DNA from: Holophagales bacterium
GTDB taxonomy: Bacteria > Acidobacteriota > Thermoanaerobaculia > Multivoradales > JAGPDF01
Reading direction: 5' to 3'
NCBI GenBank assembly: GCA_016699405.1
Contig: CP064972.1
Location: 1,519,501 to 1,583,500 of the forward strand
DNA length: 64,000 nucleotides
This document shows, piece after piece, positions 1-8,556 of this stretch. The translations under genes and the position numbers were made by a program. Under the pieces are notes generated by a model. The model ran no database searches and was not told the DNA's origin. It saw only the letters and a program-made list of their open reading frames with translations. Numbering within the stretch: position 1 is the first letter of the stretch; every line of letters begins with the position of its first letter.

Positions 1-572
1 TTGCCGATCAGGCTCTGAAGCCGCGCGCGCAGCGCCGGATCGTCCCAGTTCGTGGCGCCGACGAACTTCTCGACCACCTTGCCGTCCACCAGGAGGTAGG
101 TCTCGGGCAGTTTGTCGGTGCCATAGCCATGGGCGACTTTCCAGTCACTGTCGAAGAGGTTCAGGCCGGCGATCTCGCCGAGGAACTCCTGCGCCTTGGC
201 GGGGTTGTCTTCGACCGACACGAGAACGTAGCGCAGGCCGGCTCCGTCGGGGAAATCCCGGACGAGCCGCTTGAGCGTGGGGACCTCGGTGACGCAGGGC
301 GGGCACCAGGTCGCCCAGAAATGGAGCAGGGTGACGCGGCCGAAGCGGTCTTCGAGGGAGACACTCGATCCGCTGGCGTCGACCGGCTGCGGGCGGCGAG
401 CGAGCGAGATCCGCTCGCCGCGCGGCCAGAACAGGGCGGCGAGCACGGCGGCGACGAGCACGGCGAAGACCCAGCGCGGGACGCCCGACGGCGGCGCTGC
501 GGGGGCCGGATCGGCAGGCGGAGGGTCGGCGGGCGGGGGCGATCCGGTCGGGTTTTCGGTCTCGGGTTCCAT
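1..572 (-). CDS. TlpA/ResA-like membrane-anchored thioredoxin (partial)
   Basis: Reads leftward from ATG at 572 and runs off the left edge, leaving about 190 residues. A proline-rich N-terminus is followed by one hydrophobic segment (about residues 33-48, 'WVFAVLVAAVLAALFW'), then a thioredoxin fold with the redox motif WCPPC near residue 90 in the context 'LLHFWATWCPPCVTEVP'. A cis-proline position is visible in 'KLPETYLL'. TlpA/ResA proteins face the periplasm and reduce or transfer disulfides, often in cytochrome c maturation. The layout fits such a membrane-tethered domain, but the substrate cannot be told. It diverges from hflX with only about 60 bases between them. The C-terminus lies outside the window, so length and any extra domain are unknown. 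Confidence 0.85.
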   Translation of the reverse strand, partial: MEPETENPTGSPPPADPPPADPAPAAPPSGVPRWVFAVLVAAVLAALFWPRGERISLARRPQPVDASGSSVSLEDRFGRVTLLHFWATWCPPCVTEVPTLKRLVRDFPDGAGLRYVLVSVEDNPAKAQEFLGEIAGLNLFDSDWKVAHGYGTDKLPETYLLVDGKVVEKFVGATNWDDPALRARLQSLIG

Positions 573-632
573 GCGTCCAGTTCCTGGTGCGGTTTCCCCG
601 CTTCTTTGACCTAGACTACGCGGGAGCCGCGA

Positions 633-1784
633 TTGTACCCAACCGCCCCGTCCCCCGACCCTTCCGCTCGCCGCGCCCTGCTCGTCGGCGTGGCGCGCGA
701 GCCGCAGCAAATCCTCGAAGTCGAGGAACACCTCGACGAGTTGGCGGCGCTTGCCGAGAGCACGGGCGTGCGCGTCGGCGGGAGGACGCTGCAGGTCCGT
801 CGCGTCCTCGAGCCGGGCACGTTGATCGGGCGCGGCAAGGCGGCGGAGTTGGTGGCCCTGGCTGACGAGGCCGGGGCCGACCTGATCCTGTTCGACGAGG
901 ACCTCTCCGGTGGCCAGGTCAAGAATCTCGAGGAGATCGTCGGGCGCCAGGTGATGGACCGCAGCGGCCTGATCCTCGAGCTCTTTCATCAGCGGGCGCG
1001 CAGCGGTGAGGCGCGGACCCAGGTCGAGCTGGCTCGGCTCAACTACCTCCTTCCGCGCCTCACGCGTCGCTGGCGCCACCTTTCGCGCCAGACGGGCGGC
1101 ATCGGCGTGCGCGGCGGTGAAGGTGAGACCCAGCTCGAGGCCGATCGCCGGGTCCTGCGTCGGGCGATCTCCCGCCTGTCGCGCGATCTCAAGCAGATCG
1201 AGCGGACACGAGCGTTGCATCGGCGTGGGCGCCGCGGGACGGCGACCGTTGCCCTCGCCGGCTACACCAATGCCGGCAAGTCGACGCTCTTCAATCGTCT
1301 CACCCATGCGCAGGTTCTCGCCGAGGACCGCCTCTTCGCGACTCTCGATTCGCGACTGCGGCGGGGCTCGCTCGGACCGCAGGCGCCCGTGGTCCTCTTT
1401 GCCGACACCGTCGGCTTCATCCGCAAGCTGCCGCACCATCTCGTCGCCTCCTTCCGCAGCACGCTCGAGGAGGTCTCCGAGGCCGACCTCGTCCTGCACG
1501 TCGTCGACGCGAGCCATCCGGCCTGGCACGAGCAGCGCGACGTGGCTGCCGCGGTCCTGCGCGAGCTGGGCGTCGCCGACGATCGCCTCGTCATGGTCTA
1601 CAACAAGGTCGATCGGCTGGCGACGCCGCCGCTCGCCGCGCCGGGCGAGCTGTGGATCTCGGCGACGAGCGGCGCCGGGGTCGACGAGCTGAAGGCGGAG
1701 GTGCGTCGCCGGCTCGGTCGGGAGCGCACGCCCGGAACTGCGCCAGACAGCGAGGCCGAGGCTCCGCTCGAGGTCGGCTCGTGA
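633..1784 (+). CDS. hflX: GTPase HflX
   Basis: Encodes 383 residues, a normal length for HflX, a ribosome-associated GTPase that splits stalled 70S ribosomes under stress. The N-terminal HflX domain contains 'GTLIGRGKAAEL' and 'LFDEDLSGGQVKNLE', followed by the glycine-rich linker 'GIGVRGGEGETQLE'. The G domain shows G1 'GYTNAGKST' (about residue 209), G3 'DTVGFI' and G4 'NKVD'. The assigned start is TTG at 633; no better start with a clear ribosome-binding site is visible, so the first residues are uncertain. The stop overlaps the GTG start of the next gene by four bases, suggesting translational coupling to the large regulator downstream. Confidence 0.95.
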   Translation: MYPTAPSPDPSARRALLVGVAREPQQILEVEEHLDELAALAESTGVRVGGRTLQVRRVLEPGTLIGRGKAAELVALADEAGADLILFDEDLSGGQVKNLEEIVGRQVMDRSGLILELFHQRARSGEARTQVELARLNYLLPRLTRRWRHLSRQTGGIGVRGGEGETQLEADRRVLRRAISRLSRDLKQIERTRALHRRGRRGTATVALAGYTNAGKSTLFNRLTHAQVLAEDRLFATLDSRLRRGSLGPQAPVVLFADTVGFIRKLPHHLVASFRSTLEEVSEADLVLHVVDASHPAWHEQRDVAAAVLRELGVADDRLVMVYNKVDRLATPPLAAPGELWISATSGAGVDELKAEVRRRLGRERTPGTAPDSEAEAPLEVGS

Positions 1785-4700
1785 CCCGGCAGCGACCGGC
1801 GTTGCGGACGCGCGGGGGCGGACCGGACCTCTCTCACCTGGAGAGGCTGCTCGGCGACCTGCTGGTCGAAGGGGAGATCGCTCGGACGCCGCAGGCCGTC
1901 ATCTACCGGATACGCTCCGGCGGGGCGGGCGAGCGTCCGAGCGCTCTGAAGGTCGGTCTGCAGCCGCTCGACGCCGAGGACCTGATCCGTTTCCGCCACG
2001 AGGTTCGCCTGCTCTCGGAGGTCCGGCACCCGAGCGTCGTGCAGGTGTTCGACTACGGCGTTCTCCCCGGCGACTTCCCATTCCTCACGATGGAGATGGT
2101 GGCCGGCGGCGACCTGCGTGGAGCGCTCGCGGGCGCGACCTGGGACCGTCTGCTCGACTTCGCCATCCAGGCGAGTGCCGGTCTGGCGCACATCCATCGC
2201 CACGGCATCCTGCACCTCGATCTCAAGCCGGAGAACCTCGGGCTCGCGGTTTCTCCGGCGGGGGAGCTGCGGGTCAAGATCCTCGACTTCGGCCTGTCGC
2301 AGAGCGCCCGCGGACCGCTCGATCGCAAGATCCGCGGAACCCTCCCGTACGTCGCTCCGGAGATGCTGCTGCAGGACAGCTACGACCAGCGCGCCGACCT
2401 CTACTCGCTCGGCATGACGCTCTTCGAGCTCGCCACCGGCGTCCTCCCCTCGGCGGGAGACGACCTGGCGGCGATCCGCTTCCATCTCGAAGGCGAGCTG
2501 CCCGATCCGTTCACCCTGCGGCCGGACCTCCCACCTCGTCTCGGCGAGGTCCTGCTGCGCCTGCTGCGGCGGGATCCGCGCGAGCGCTACCCGTCGGCCG
2601 GTCACCTGCTGGTCGACTTAGCGTCGCTCGCCGGCCGCGAGCTCGACGCCGCACAGCTCGCTTTCGGCGAGGGGATGGTGCTGTCGTCCAACCTCGTCGG
2701 CCGCGAGGCGCCCCTCGCCGAGCTGCGCGCGGCGCTCGCCCGGGCCGGCGCGGGAGCCGGGGGCGTGTTGTTGCTCGAAGGCGGGGAGGGGATCGGGAAG
2801 TCCCGGCTGCTGCGCGAGTTCCGCCTCTTCGCCGCACTCGAAGGAGCGACCGTGGCGGCGGCGCGGGCGTCGCTTCATCGCCCCCAGCCGCTGCAGCCCG
2901 TGCTCGAGGCACTGCGCCAGTTGCGACTCGAACCGGTGGCGAGCGACGAGGGGGCCCCGGACGTGGTGACGAGCGTCGGGGTCGAAGCCGAGAGGTTCGC
3001 GCTCTTTCGCGAGATCGCGGCGTCGCTCGAGAAACGGGCGGCGCGCGAGGGGCCGATCGTCCTGATCCTCGACGATCTCCACCAGGCGAGTGCCGACAGC
3101 CTCGAGCTGGTCGGCTTCCTGGCGCGTGAGCTGGCGGCCAGCCGCACGCTGGTGATCGCTGCCCGCCGGCCGGTGCCGCGTGCCGCCCTCGAGCTGGATC
3201 TTCTCGCCCAGGTCGAGGAGCTCGCCCGCTTGCACCTGGCCCCGCTCGCCCGCGACGAGACGGCGCGGCTGGTGGGCGCCTGCCTCGGCAGCGAGGAGTT
3301 GCCCACCGCGTTGACCGATTGGGTACAGCTCCAGTCGGCTGGGGTGCCCGGGAGGGTCGCGCTGTTGCTGCGCCACCTGATCGACGAACGGGTACTGCGA
3401 TTCCGCGGTGGCGAGTGGAAGCCGTCGCTGCCGGCGCTCTCGCGGCTCGCCACCGCGCCCGGCGGCACCGACGAGCTCGACCGCCAACAGCTCGCCGCCC
3501 TCCCGCTCGCCGATCGCGAGGCGCTCGACGTGGCCGCGGTGCTCGGTGAGCCGTTCCGCCTCGAGCTGCTCGCCGACCTCCTGGCGCGAGCGCCGGAGGA
3601 GGTGTACGAGCTGCTGGCGCGATTGCAGGAGGCGCGTCTCGTCGAGCGCCACGAAGAGTCGGGAAGTACGCTCTACGCGATCGCCCAGGCGCGGCTGCGC
3701 GAGTCGCTCTACGAGGCGCTCGGCGACGGGCCCCGTCGCCGCCTGCACTTTGCCATCGCCGAGCGGCTCGAGCGGCGGGCGCGCGATGGGCGCGAGGAGC
3801 TCTCGGGCGAAGTGGCCGAGCATTACTGGCAAGCTGGCGAGCGGCGCCGCAGCCTGCCGTTCCTCCTCGCCGCGGGCCGGGCGGCAACGGCCGTGCACGG
3901 ACATGCGGCCGCGGCGAGCAGCTTCGGACGGGCCGTCGCCGCCGCCACCGAAGAGGGCGACCTCGAACTGGCGGCGCGGGCCCGCGTCGAGCAGTCCGAC
4001 GCGCTCGCCGCGGCGGGTCAGTACGGCAAGGCGCTGCGCATCCTCGAGGAGCTTCTCGGCGAGGGCGGAGTCCCCGGACGCCGGGCCGAGGATCGCGAGC
4101 TTCGAGCCGGCCTCGAAGTCAAGGTGGCACGCCTGCAGGCACGGCTCGGCGACCACGAGGCGGCGCTCGGCGCCTGCGAAGCGGGCCTGGCGCAACTGCG
4201 CGGGCTCGATCTGCCAGAGCTCGAGATCGACCTGCTGCACGGCAAGGCCGGCGCGCTGCGCGACCTCGGCGACCCGGCTGCCGGCTTCGCGGCAGCGCGC
4301 GAAGCGCTGAGGCGGGCTTCGACCCTCGGTCTCCACCGCCAGCGCGCCGCGCTGCTCAACACGCTGGGGATGAGCTACTACTCGCGCGGCGACTGGCGGC
4401 GTGCCGGGCGGTTGATGCGCCGGGGGCTGACCGCGGCGGCTCTCGCGGCCGACGACCGGCTGCAGGTCAAGCTCCGCAACAACCTCGGCAACGTCCTGTG
4501 GAAGACCGGGGACTATGCCGGGGCCTTCCGTCACTACGAGGAGAACCTCGGATTCTGCGAGCGAGTGCGCGATCCCTGGGGTCAGCTCTCGGCGCTCAAC
4601 AACCTCGGCATCCTCGAGTGCTCGCGTGGCAACTGGCGCGGGGCGCGCGAACCGTTGTCGCGCAGCTTCGAGCTGGCGCGACGGCTCCATGCCCGCGAGG

Positions 4701-7021
4701 CCGAAACGCTCGCTCGCCTCAACCTCGCCGAGGTCGAGGAGATGCTCGGCGACTGGCCACGGGCCCGGCGGCTGAACGAGAAGGTGCTGCGCCTGCTCGC
4801 CGAGAACCCCGATCACGGCAACCGCCTCACGGCGGTACTGCAGCTCGGCTCGCTGGCACGCAAGCGCGGAGATCACGAGGAGGCCCGCTCGCTCGCCGCC
4901 GAAACGCTCGCCGGCGCCGAGCGCATCGCCGACGGCGATCTGGCGACGCTGGCGCGACTGCAACTCGGGCTCATCGACAAGGACCGCGAGCGTTTCGCCG
5001 GCGCCGCCGGAGAGCTCGATGCCGCGCTCTCCATGGCACAAGCTGCGGGAACGCGGGAGAGCATCGCGCGGATCGAGCTTGCCCGAGCCGATCTCGCGCT
5101 GCGTCAGGGCGGGCGCGACGAGGCGGGTCTGCGAACCGCCTCCGCCCGGCGGGTCGTCGAGCAGCTCGGCGACCGCGGAGCGCTCGCCGAGCTCATGCTC
5201 CTCGAAGCGCGGCTCGCCTTCGAACGCGATGCCGGCGACGAGGCCGACCGGCTCTTCGCGGCCGGGGTGCGGCTCTTCGAGGAGCTCGAGCTGCCGTTCG
5301 AATACGCGCAAGGGCTGGTCGACTGGGGCGTTCGCTCGGCCACGGCGACCCACGCGCTCGAACGGCTCGATCGCGCGCTCGTCGCCTTCGACCGACTGGG
5401 GGCGATCGCCGAGGCCGAGCGCGTACGTGGCGCCATGGAGCTGGTCCGTGAGCGCCAGCGATTCGAGGCCGGCCGCCGCGGCTCTCCCGGCCTCTACGAG
5501 GTCGCCAAGCTCATCAACTCGAGCCTCGACCAGGGCGAGGTGCTGGCCCGCACGATGGACATCGTGCTCGCCCGGCTGCGTGCCGAGCGCGGCATGGTGG
5601 TGCTGTGGAGCTCGCTCACCCACGAGCTCGAGATCGCCGCGGCGCGCAACCTCGGCGGCGAAGAGGGGGGCGAGGGGCGACAGCTCTCCGAGACGGTCGT
5701 GCGTCGGGTGCTCGAAAGTCGCGAGCCGGTGCTCGCCGTCGACGCCCTCGCCGACCCGCGCTTCGCCGGCGCGGGCTCCATCGTCGCTTCGCACATCGTC
5801 TCCATCCTCTGCGTGCCGCTGGCGATCCGCGACCGGCTGATCGGCGCGATCTACATCGACCACCGGCGATCGCGCGACCTGTTCGGGCAGAAGGACCTCG
5901 AGTTCCTGCTGGCTTTCGCCGACCAGGCGGCGATCGCCCTGGAGAATGCGCGGCTCTTCGGCGAGCTCTCCGCAGCACGCGAGCGTCTGAAGGCCGAGAA
6001 CGAGGCGCTGCGCAGCGAGGTGCTCTCGAGTCGCCACCTCGGCGCCCTGATCGGCAAGAGCCGGGCGATCCGCGAGCTCAAGGAGACGCTGGAGCGCATC
6101 GCCCTTTCCTCGTCGACGATCCTCGTGCGCGGCGAGAGCGGCACCGGCAAGGGGTTGGTCGCGCGCACGCTCCACGCCATCTCGCCGCGGCGCAGCGGGC
6201 CGTTCATCCAGTTCAACTGCGCGGCGCTTCCCGAGACGCTGGTGGAGAGCGAGCTCTTCGGCCACGAGCGCGGGGCGTTCACCGGCGCGGTGGGGCAGAA
6301 GCCCGGGCGCTTCGAGCTCGCCCACGGGGGGACGATCTTCCTCGACGAGATCGGCAAGGTCTCGCGGTCGGTGCAGGCGAAGCTGCTGCGGGTCGTCGAG
6401 GACAAGGAATTCGAGCGCGTCGGCGGCACGAAGACCCTGCGCGCCGACGTGCGGATCGTCACCGCGACCAATCTCGATCTCGAGGACGCCATCGTCCGGG
6501 GCGAGTTCCGCGAGGACCTCTACTATCGGCTCAACATCATCCCGATCGTCCTGCCGCCGCTGCGTGAGCGGCGCGAAGACGTGCCGTTCCTCGTCGATCA
6601 CTTCCTGTCGAAGATCGCCCGCGACCTCGGTCAGCCCCGGCGCGGTCTCGACGCTTCGGCGCTCGAGCTCTTCGCGAGCCATCGCTGGCCGGGGAATATC
6701 CGCGAGCTCGAGGCGACGATCCATCGCGCCCTGGTCCTCTCGGCACGCGATCCGTTGTCGGCCGTCGATTTCGCCTGGATCGCCGGCGGCGACCCCCCGC
6801 GTGCCGTGGCGACGCCGCGCCAGACAACGGTGTCGCCCGCGGCCGAAGAGCTCGGAGACGGCGGCTACGAGCGGGCGATGGACGCGCTCGACCGCGAGCT
6901 GATCGCCCGGGGCCTCGCCGCCTGCGGCGGTCGCATCCGCGAGGCAGCCCGCTTGCTCGGCATCGCCCGCAACACCCTCAAGGCGAAGATGAAGAAGTAC
7001 GACCTCGCCGGCCGCGAGTGA
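1781..7021 (+). CDS. Ser/Thr kinase - AAA ATPase - TPR - GAF - sigma-54 activator fusion
   Basis: A 1746-residue multidomain regulator. I chose GTG at 1781 because it overlaps the hflX stop as GTGA; upstream starts lie inside hflX. Order: protein kinase (about 20-290; 'ALKVGLQPL', catalytic loop 'HLDLKPEN', DFG, 'GTLPYVAPEM'); STAND/AAA-type ATPase (about 310-560; Walker A 'GGEGIGKS' near 336, Walker B 'LILDDLH' near 428); TPR-like helical repeats (about 700-1220); GAF (about 1243-1393); sigma-54 AAA+ domain ('GESGTGKG' near 1450, 'GAFTGA' near 1499); Fis-type HTH (about 1708-1745). The intact GAFTGA loop implies contact with sigma-54 RNA polymerase. The kinase loop has HLD in place of HRD, so it is a non-RD kinase. 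Its signal and target promoters are unknown. Confidence 0.9.
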   Translation: MTRQRPALRTRGGGPDLSHLERLLGDLLVEGEIARTPQAVIYRIRSGGAGERPSALKVGLQPLDAEDLIRFRHEVRLLSEVRHPSVVQVFDYGVLPGDFPFLTMEMVAGGDLRGALAGATWDRLLDFAIQASAGLAHIHRHGILHLDLKPENLGLAVSPAGELRVKILDFGLSQSARGPLDRKIRGTLPYVAPEMLLQDSYDQRADLYSLGMTLFELATGVLPSAGDDLAAIRFHLEGELPDPFTLRPDLPPRLGEVLLRLLRRDPRERYPSAGHLLVDLASLAGRELDAAQLAFGEGMVLSSNLVGREAPLAELRAALARAGAGAGGVLLLEGGEGIGKSRLLREFRLFAALEGATVAAARASLHRPQPLQPVLEALRQLRLEPVASDEGAPDVVTSVGVEAERFALFREIAASLEKRAAREGPIVLILDDLHQASADSLELVGFLARELAASRTLVIAARRPVPRAALELDLLAQVEELARLHLAPLARDETARLVGACLGSEELPTALTDWVQLQSAGVPGRVALLLRHLIDERVLRFRGGEWKPSLPALSRLATAPGGTDELDRQQLAALPLADREALDVAAVLGEPFRLELLADLLARAPEEVYELLARLQEARLVERHEESGSTLYAIAQARLRESLYEALGDGPRRRLHFAIAERLERRARDGREELSGEVAEHYWQAGERRRSLPFLLAAGRAATAVHGHAAAASSFGRAVAAATEEGDLELAARARVEQSDALAAAGQYGKALRILEELLGEGGVPGRRAEDRELRAGLEVKVARLQARLGDHEAALGACEAGLAQLRGLDLPELEIDLLHGKAGALRDLGDPAAGFAAAREALRRASTLGLHRQRAALLNTLGMSYYSRGDWRRAGRLMRRGLTAAALAADDRLQVKLRNNLGNVLWKTGDYAGAFRHYEENLGFCERVRDPWGQLSALNNLGILECSRGNWRGAREPLSRSFELARRLHAREAETLARLNLAEVEEMLGDWPRARRLNEKVLRLLAENPDHGNRLTAVLQLGSLARKRGDHEEARSLAAETLAGAERIADGDLATLARLQLGLIDKDRERFAGAAGELDAALSMAQAAGTRESIARIELARADLALRQGGRDEAGLRTASARRVVEQLGDRGALAELMLLEARLAFERDAGDEADRLFAAGVRLFEELELPFEYAQGLVDWGVRSATATHALERLDRALVAFDRLGAIAEAERVRGAMELVRERQRFEAGRRGSPGLYEVAKLINSSLDQGEVLARTMDIVLARLRAERGMVVLWSSLTHELEIAAARNLGGEEGGEGRQLSETVVRRVLESREPVLAVDALADPRFAGAGSIVASHIVSILCVPLAIRDRLIGAIYIDHRRSRDLFGQKDLEFLLAFADQAAIALENARLFGELSAARERLKAENEALRSEVLSSRHLGALIGKSRAIRELKETLERIALSSSTILVRGESGTGKGLVARTLHAISPRRSGPFIQFNCAALPETLVESELFGHERGAFTGAVGQKPGRFELAHGGTIFLDEIGKVSRSVQAKLLRVVEDKEFERVGGTKTLRADVRIVTATNLDLEDAIVRGEFREDLYYRLNIIPIVLPPLRERREDVPFLVDHFLSKIARDLGQPRRGLDASALELFASHRWPGNIRELEATIHRALVLSARDPLSAVDFAWIAGGDPPRAVATPRQTTVSPAAEELGDGGYERAMDALDRELIARGLAACGGRIREAARLLGIARNTLKAKMKKYDLAGRE

Positions 7022-7059
7022 CCGGTCCGGCGTCCGCGTCCCCGGTCGGCTCCCCTGTC

Positions 7060-7089
7060 TTGCCACCCGCTCCCCGCCTCCGCTAAGAT
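7060..7089 (+). promoter_or_regulatory. Sigma-70-type promoter of tRNA-Ala
   Basis: A -35-like TTGCCA at 7060-7065 and a -10-like TAAGAT at 7084-7089 are separated by 18 bases. The -10 lies 15 bases before the tRNA, a usual distance for a stable-RNA promoter. The tRNA therefore need not rely on read-through from the regulator gene. Confidence 0.6.
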
Positions 7090-7104
7090 GCCTCTCCCAT
7101 CGGT

Positions 7105-7294
<190 letters not shown>

Positions 7295-7297
7295 GAT

Positions 7298-7786
7298 TCA
7301 GGCCTCGCGAGACGCAACGAGGCGGTCGGCGAGCCGGCGAAGCTCGGCGACTTGTTGGTCGCGCTAGGCGTACCGCAAGGTCGTTCTGATGTCCTTGTGA
7401 CCGACGAGCTTCGCCACCAGGTAGGCCGATTCCCCTTTCGACAGCAGGTAGGCGATGACGGCGTTGCGTGTCAGCCCGGGGTGCTCGATCTCAGGGTCGA
7501 TGCCGGCGTCGATGGAGGCTCGCCGAAATCGAGACCTGAGCGTGGACCTTGGAATCGGGCGGCCATCGAGGTGGAGCAGGTGCCGCGACGAGCAAGGAGT
7601 CCCGGAGCGTGCTTTGGAGCTCTCCCGAGTTTCAGGAGCTGGAGCCTGCCCTGGGCTAGCTAGGGACAATGGCACATCTCCCCGCGTCTCTGTTGGTCTC
7701 GGGGCCGCCGAGTCGTCGATCTCGGCCCTGCGAACCCGCCGGTGCTGGCGCCGGCTACGCACGAGCAGATCTGGCGTCACGAACAA
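7298..7786 (-). pseudogene. Tyrosine recombinase/integrase, decayed C-terminal remnant
   Basis: The leftward frame carries the C-terminal signature of tyrosine recombinases: 'IEHPGLTRNAVIAYLLSKG', then 'KLVGHKDIRTTLRYA' with the catalytic GH and the tyrosine of 'LRYA'. Immediately after that tyrosine-alanine pair an amber TAG (7361-7363) interrupts the frame, yet the same frame continues as a plausible helical tail ('QQVAELRRLADRLVASREA') to a TGA at 7298. About 75 residues look integrase-like. The N-terminal arm-binding domain and the catalytic arginine region are not recognisable in the residues before that or in the sequence to about 8050. A gene pointing at the tRNA and ending at the att repeat is the usual place for a tRNA-island integrase. 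The exact 5' boundary of the remnant is unclear. Confidence 0.75.
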
Positions 7787-8052
7787 CGAGCGAGGCGTGC
7801 ACCCGACCCGGAGTCGCCAACCGAGATGGGTGCCGTTCCGCTCCCGCCGTAGGACGTCCTTGGCGACAAGTGGTCCCGCCCCTTCGAGCGTGCCGCGACC
7901 GGGGTGCTCCCCAGTTCTCCTTGCTTGCCGGAAGACAATTCAAGTGCAAGCGAGACACGCTGGCACAGCGTGCTGGAGAAGGTCGAGTGGGTTGGGACCC
8001 CGGACACTGCTGGTCTCGAAGATCCCGAGCCCGGCGCCCGAAGCCGCGAAGC

Positions 8053-8388
8053 TCAGTTCGAGCCGGAGAGTCTCCAGAAAGCGAAGACACAGAGCGTGCC
8101 GAGGAGCGAGAGAACGACGTACCGCCAGAGGGGTGGGATCCTCCCTTGGCGGGAGTAGGCGAGGGCCGCTGCCATCGGAAAGAGCAGGACGTAGAACGCT
8201 AGCAGCGCAACGACGCCAAGAACGCCACGGCCGAGGTCGGTCAGCTCCACCAGGCGCCGGGCTCCAGGAGTCAGGACAAGGAGAGGCACCGCGGCGCCGA
8301 TCGCCGACACGAAGCAGAGGGCGCGGAAAAGGCCGAGTGGCAGCTGGATCACCGTGCGGCTGGTCGAAGGCGAGTCAAGAGTGGACAC
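8053..8388 (-). CDS. Small integral membrane protein, unknown function
   Basis: Encodes 111 residues from GTG at 8388, chosen because a GGAG-type ribosome-binding site lies a few bases upstream; the open frame extends further back but without such a site. Three hydrophobic stretches are visible (about residues 20-40, 52-78 and 88-105), ending 'FAFWRLSGSN'. There is no recognisable family. It lies leftward inside the island between the integrase remnant and the large secreted protein, separated from the latter by about 170 bases. Confidence 0.55.
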   Translation of the reverse strand: MSTLDSPSTSRTVIQLPLGLFRALCFVSAIGAAVPLLVLTPGARRLVELTDLGRGVLGVVALLAFYVLLFPMAAALAYSRQGRIPPLWRYVVLSLLGTLCVFAFWRLSGSN

Positions 8389-8556
8389 GCGATCTCCTCT
8401 CAGACTTGGAAATGGCAACCAGGGAAGTCTACAAGCGCTGCGACGGCGCCGCAGCTGCAGGCGAGACACACGAGGGACAAGGGTCCAGAGGGGCGGCACC
8501 CGACGGACGGCCACCGTCTGAGCCCTTCACGGCATGCACGACCTTGCACCTTCTGG

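Noticed and set aside
2618..7066. Very long open frame on the minus strand opposite the kinase/sigma-54 gene
   Set aside because: Composition is typical of an antisense shadow in GC-rich DNA, with no domain motifs; the + strand has clear kinase, ATPase and sigma-54 motifs.
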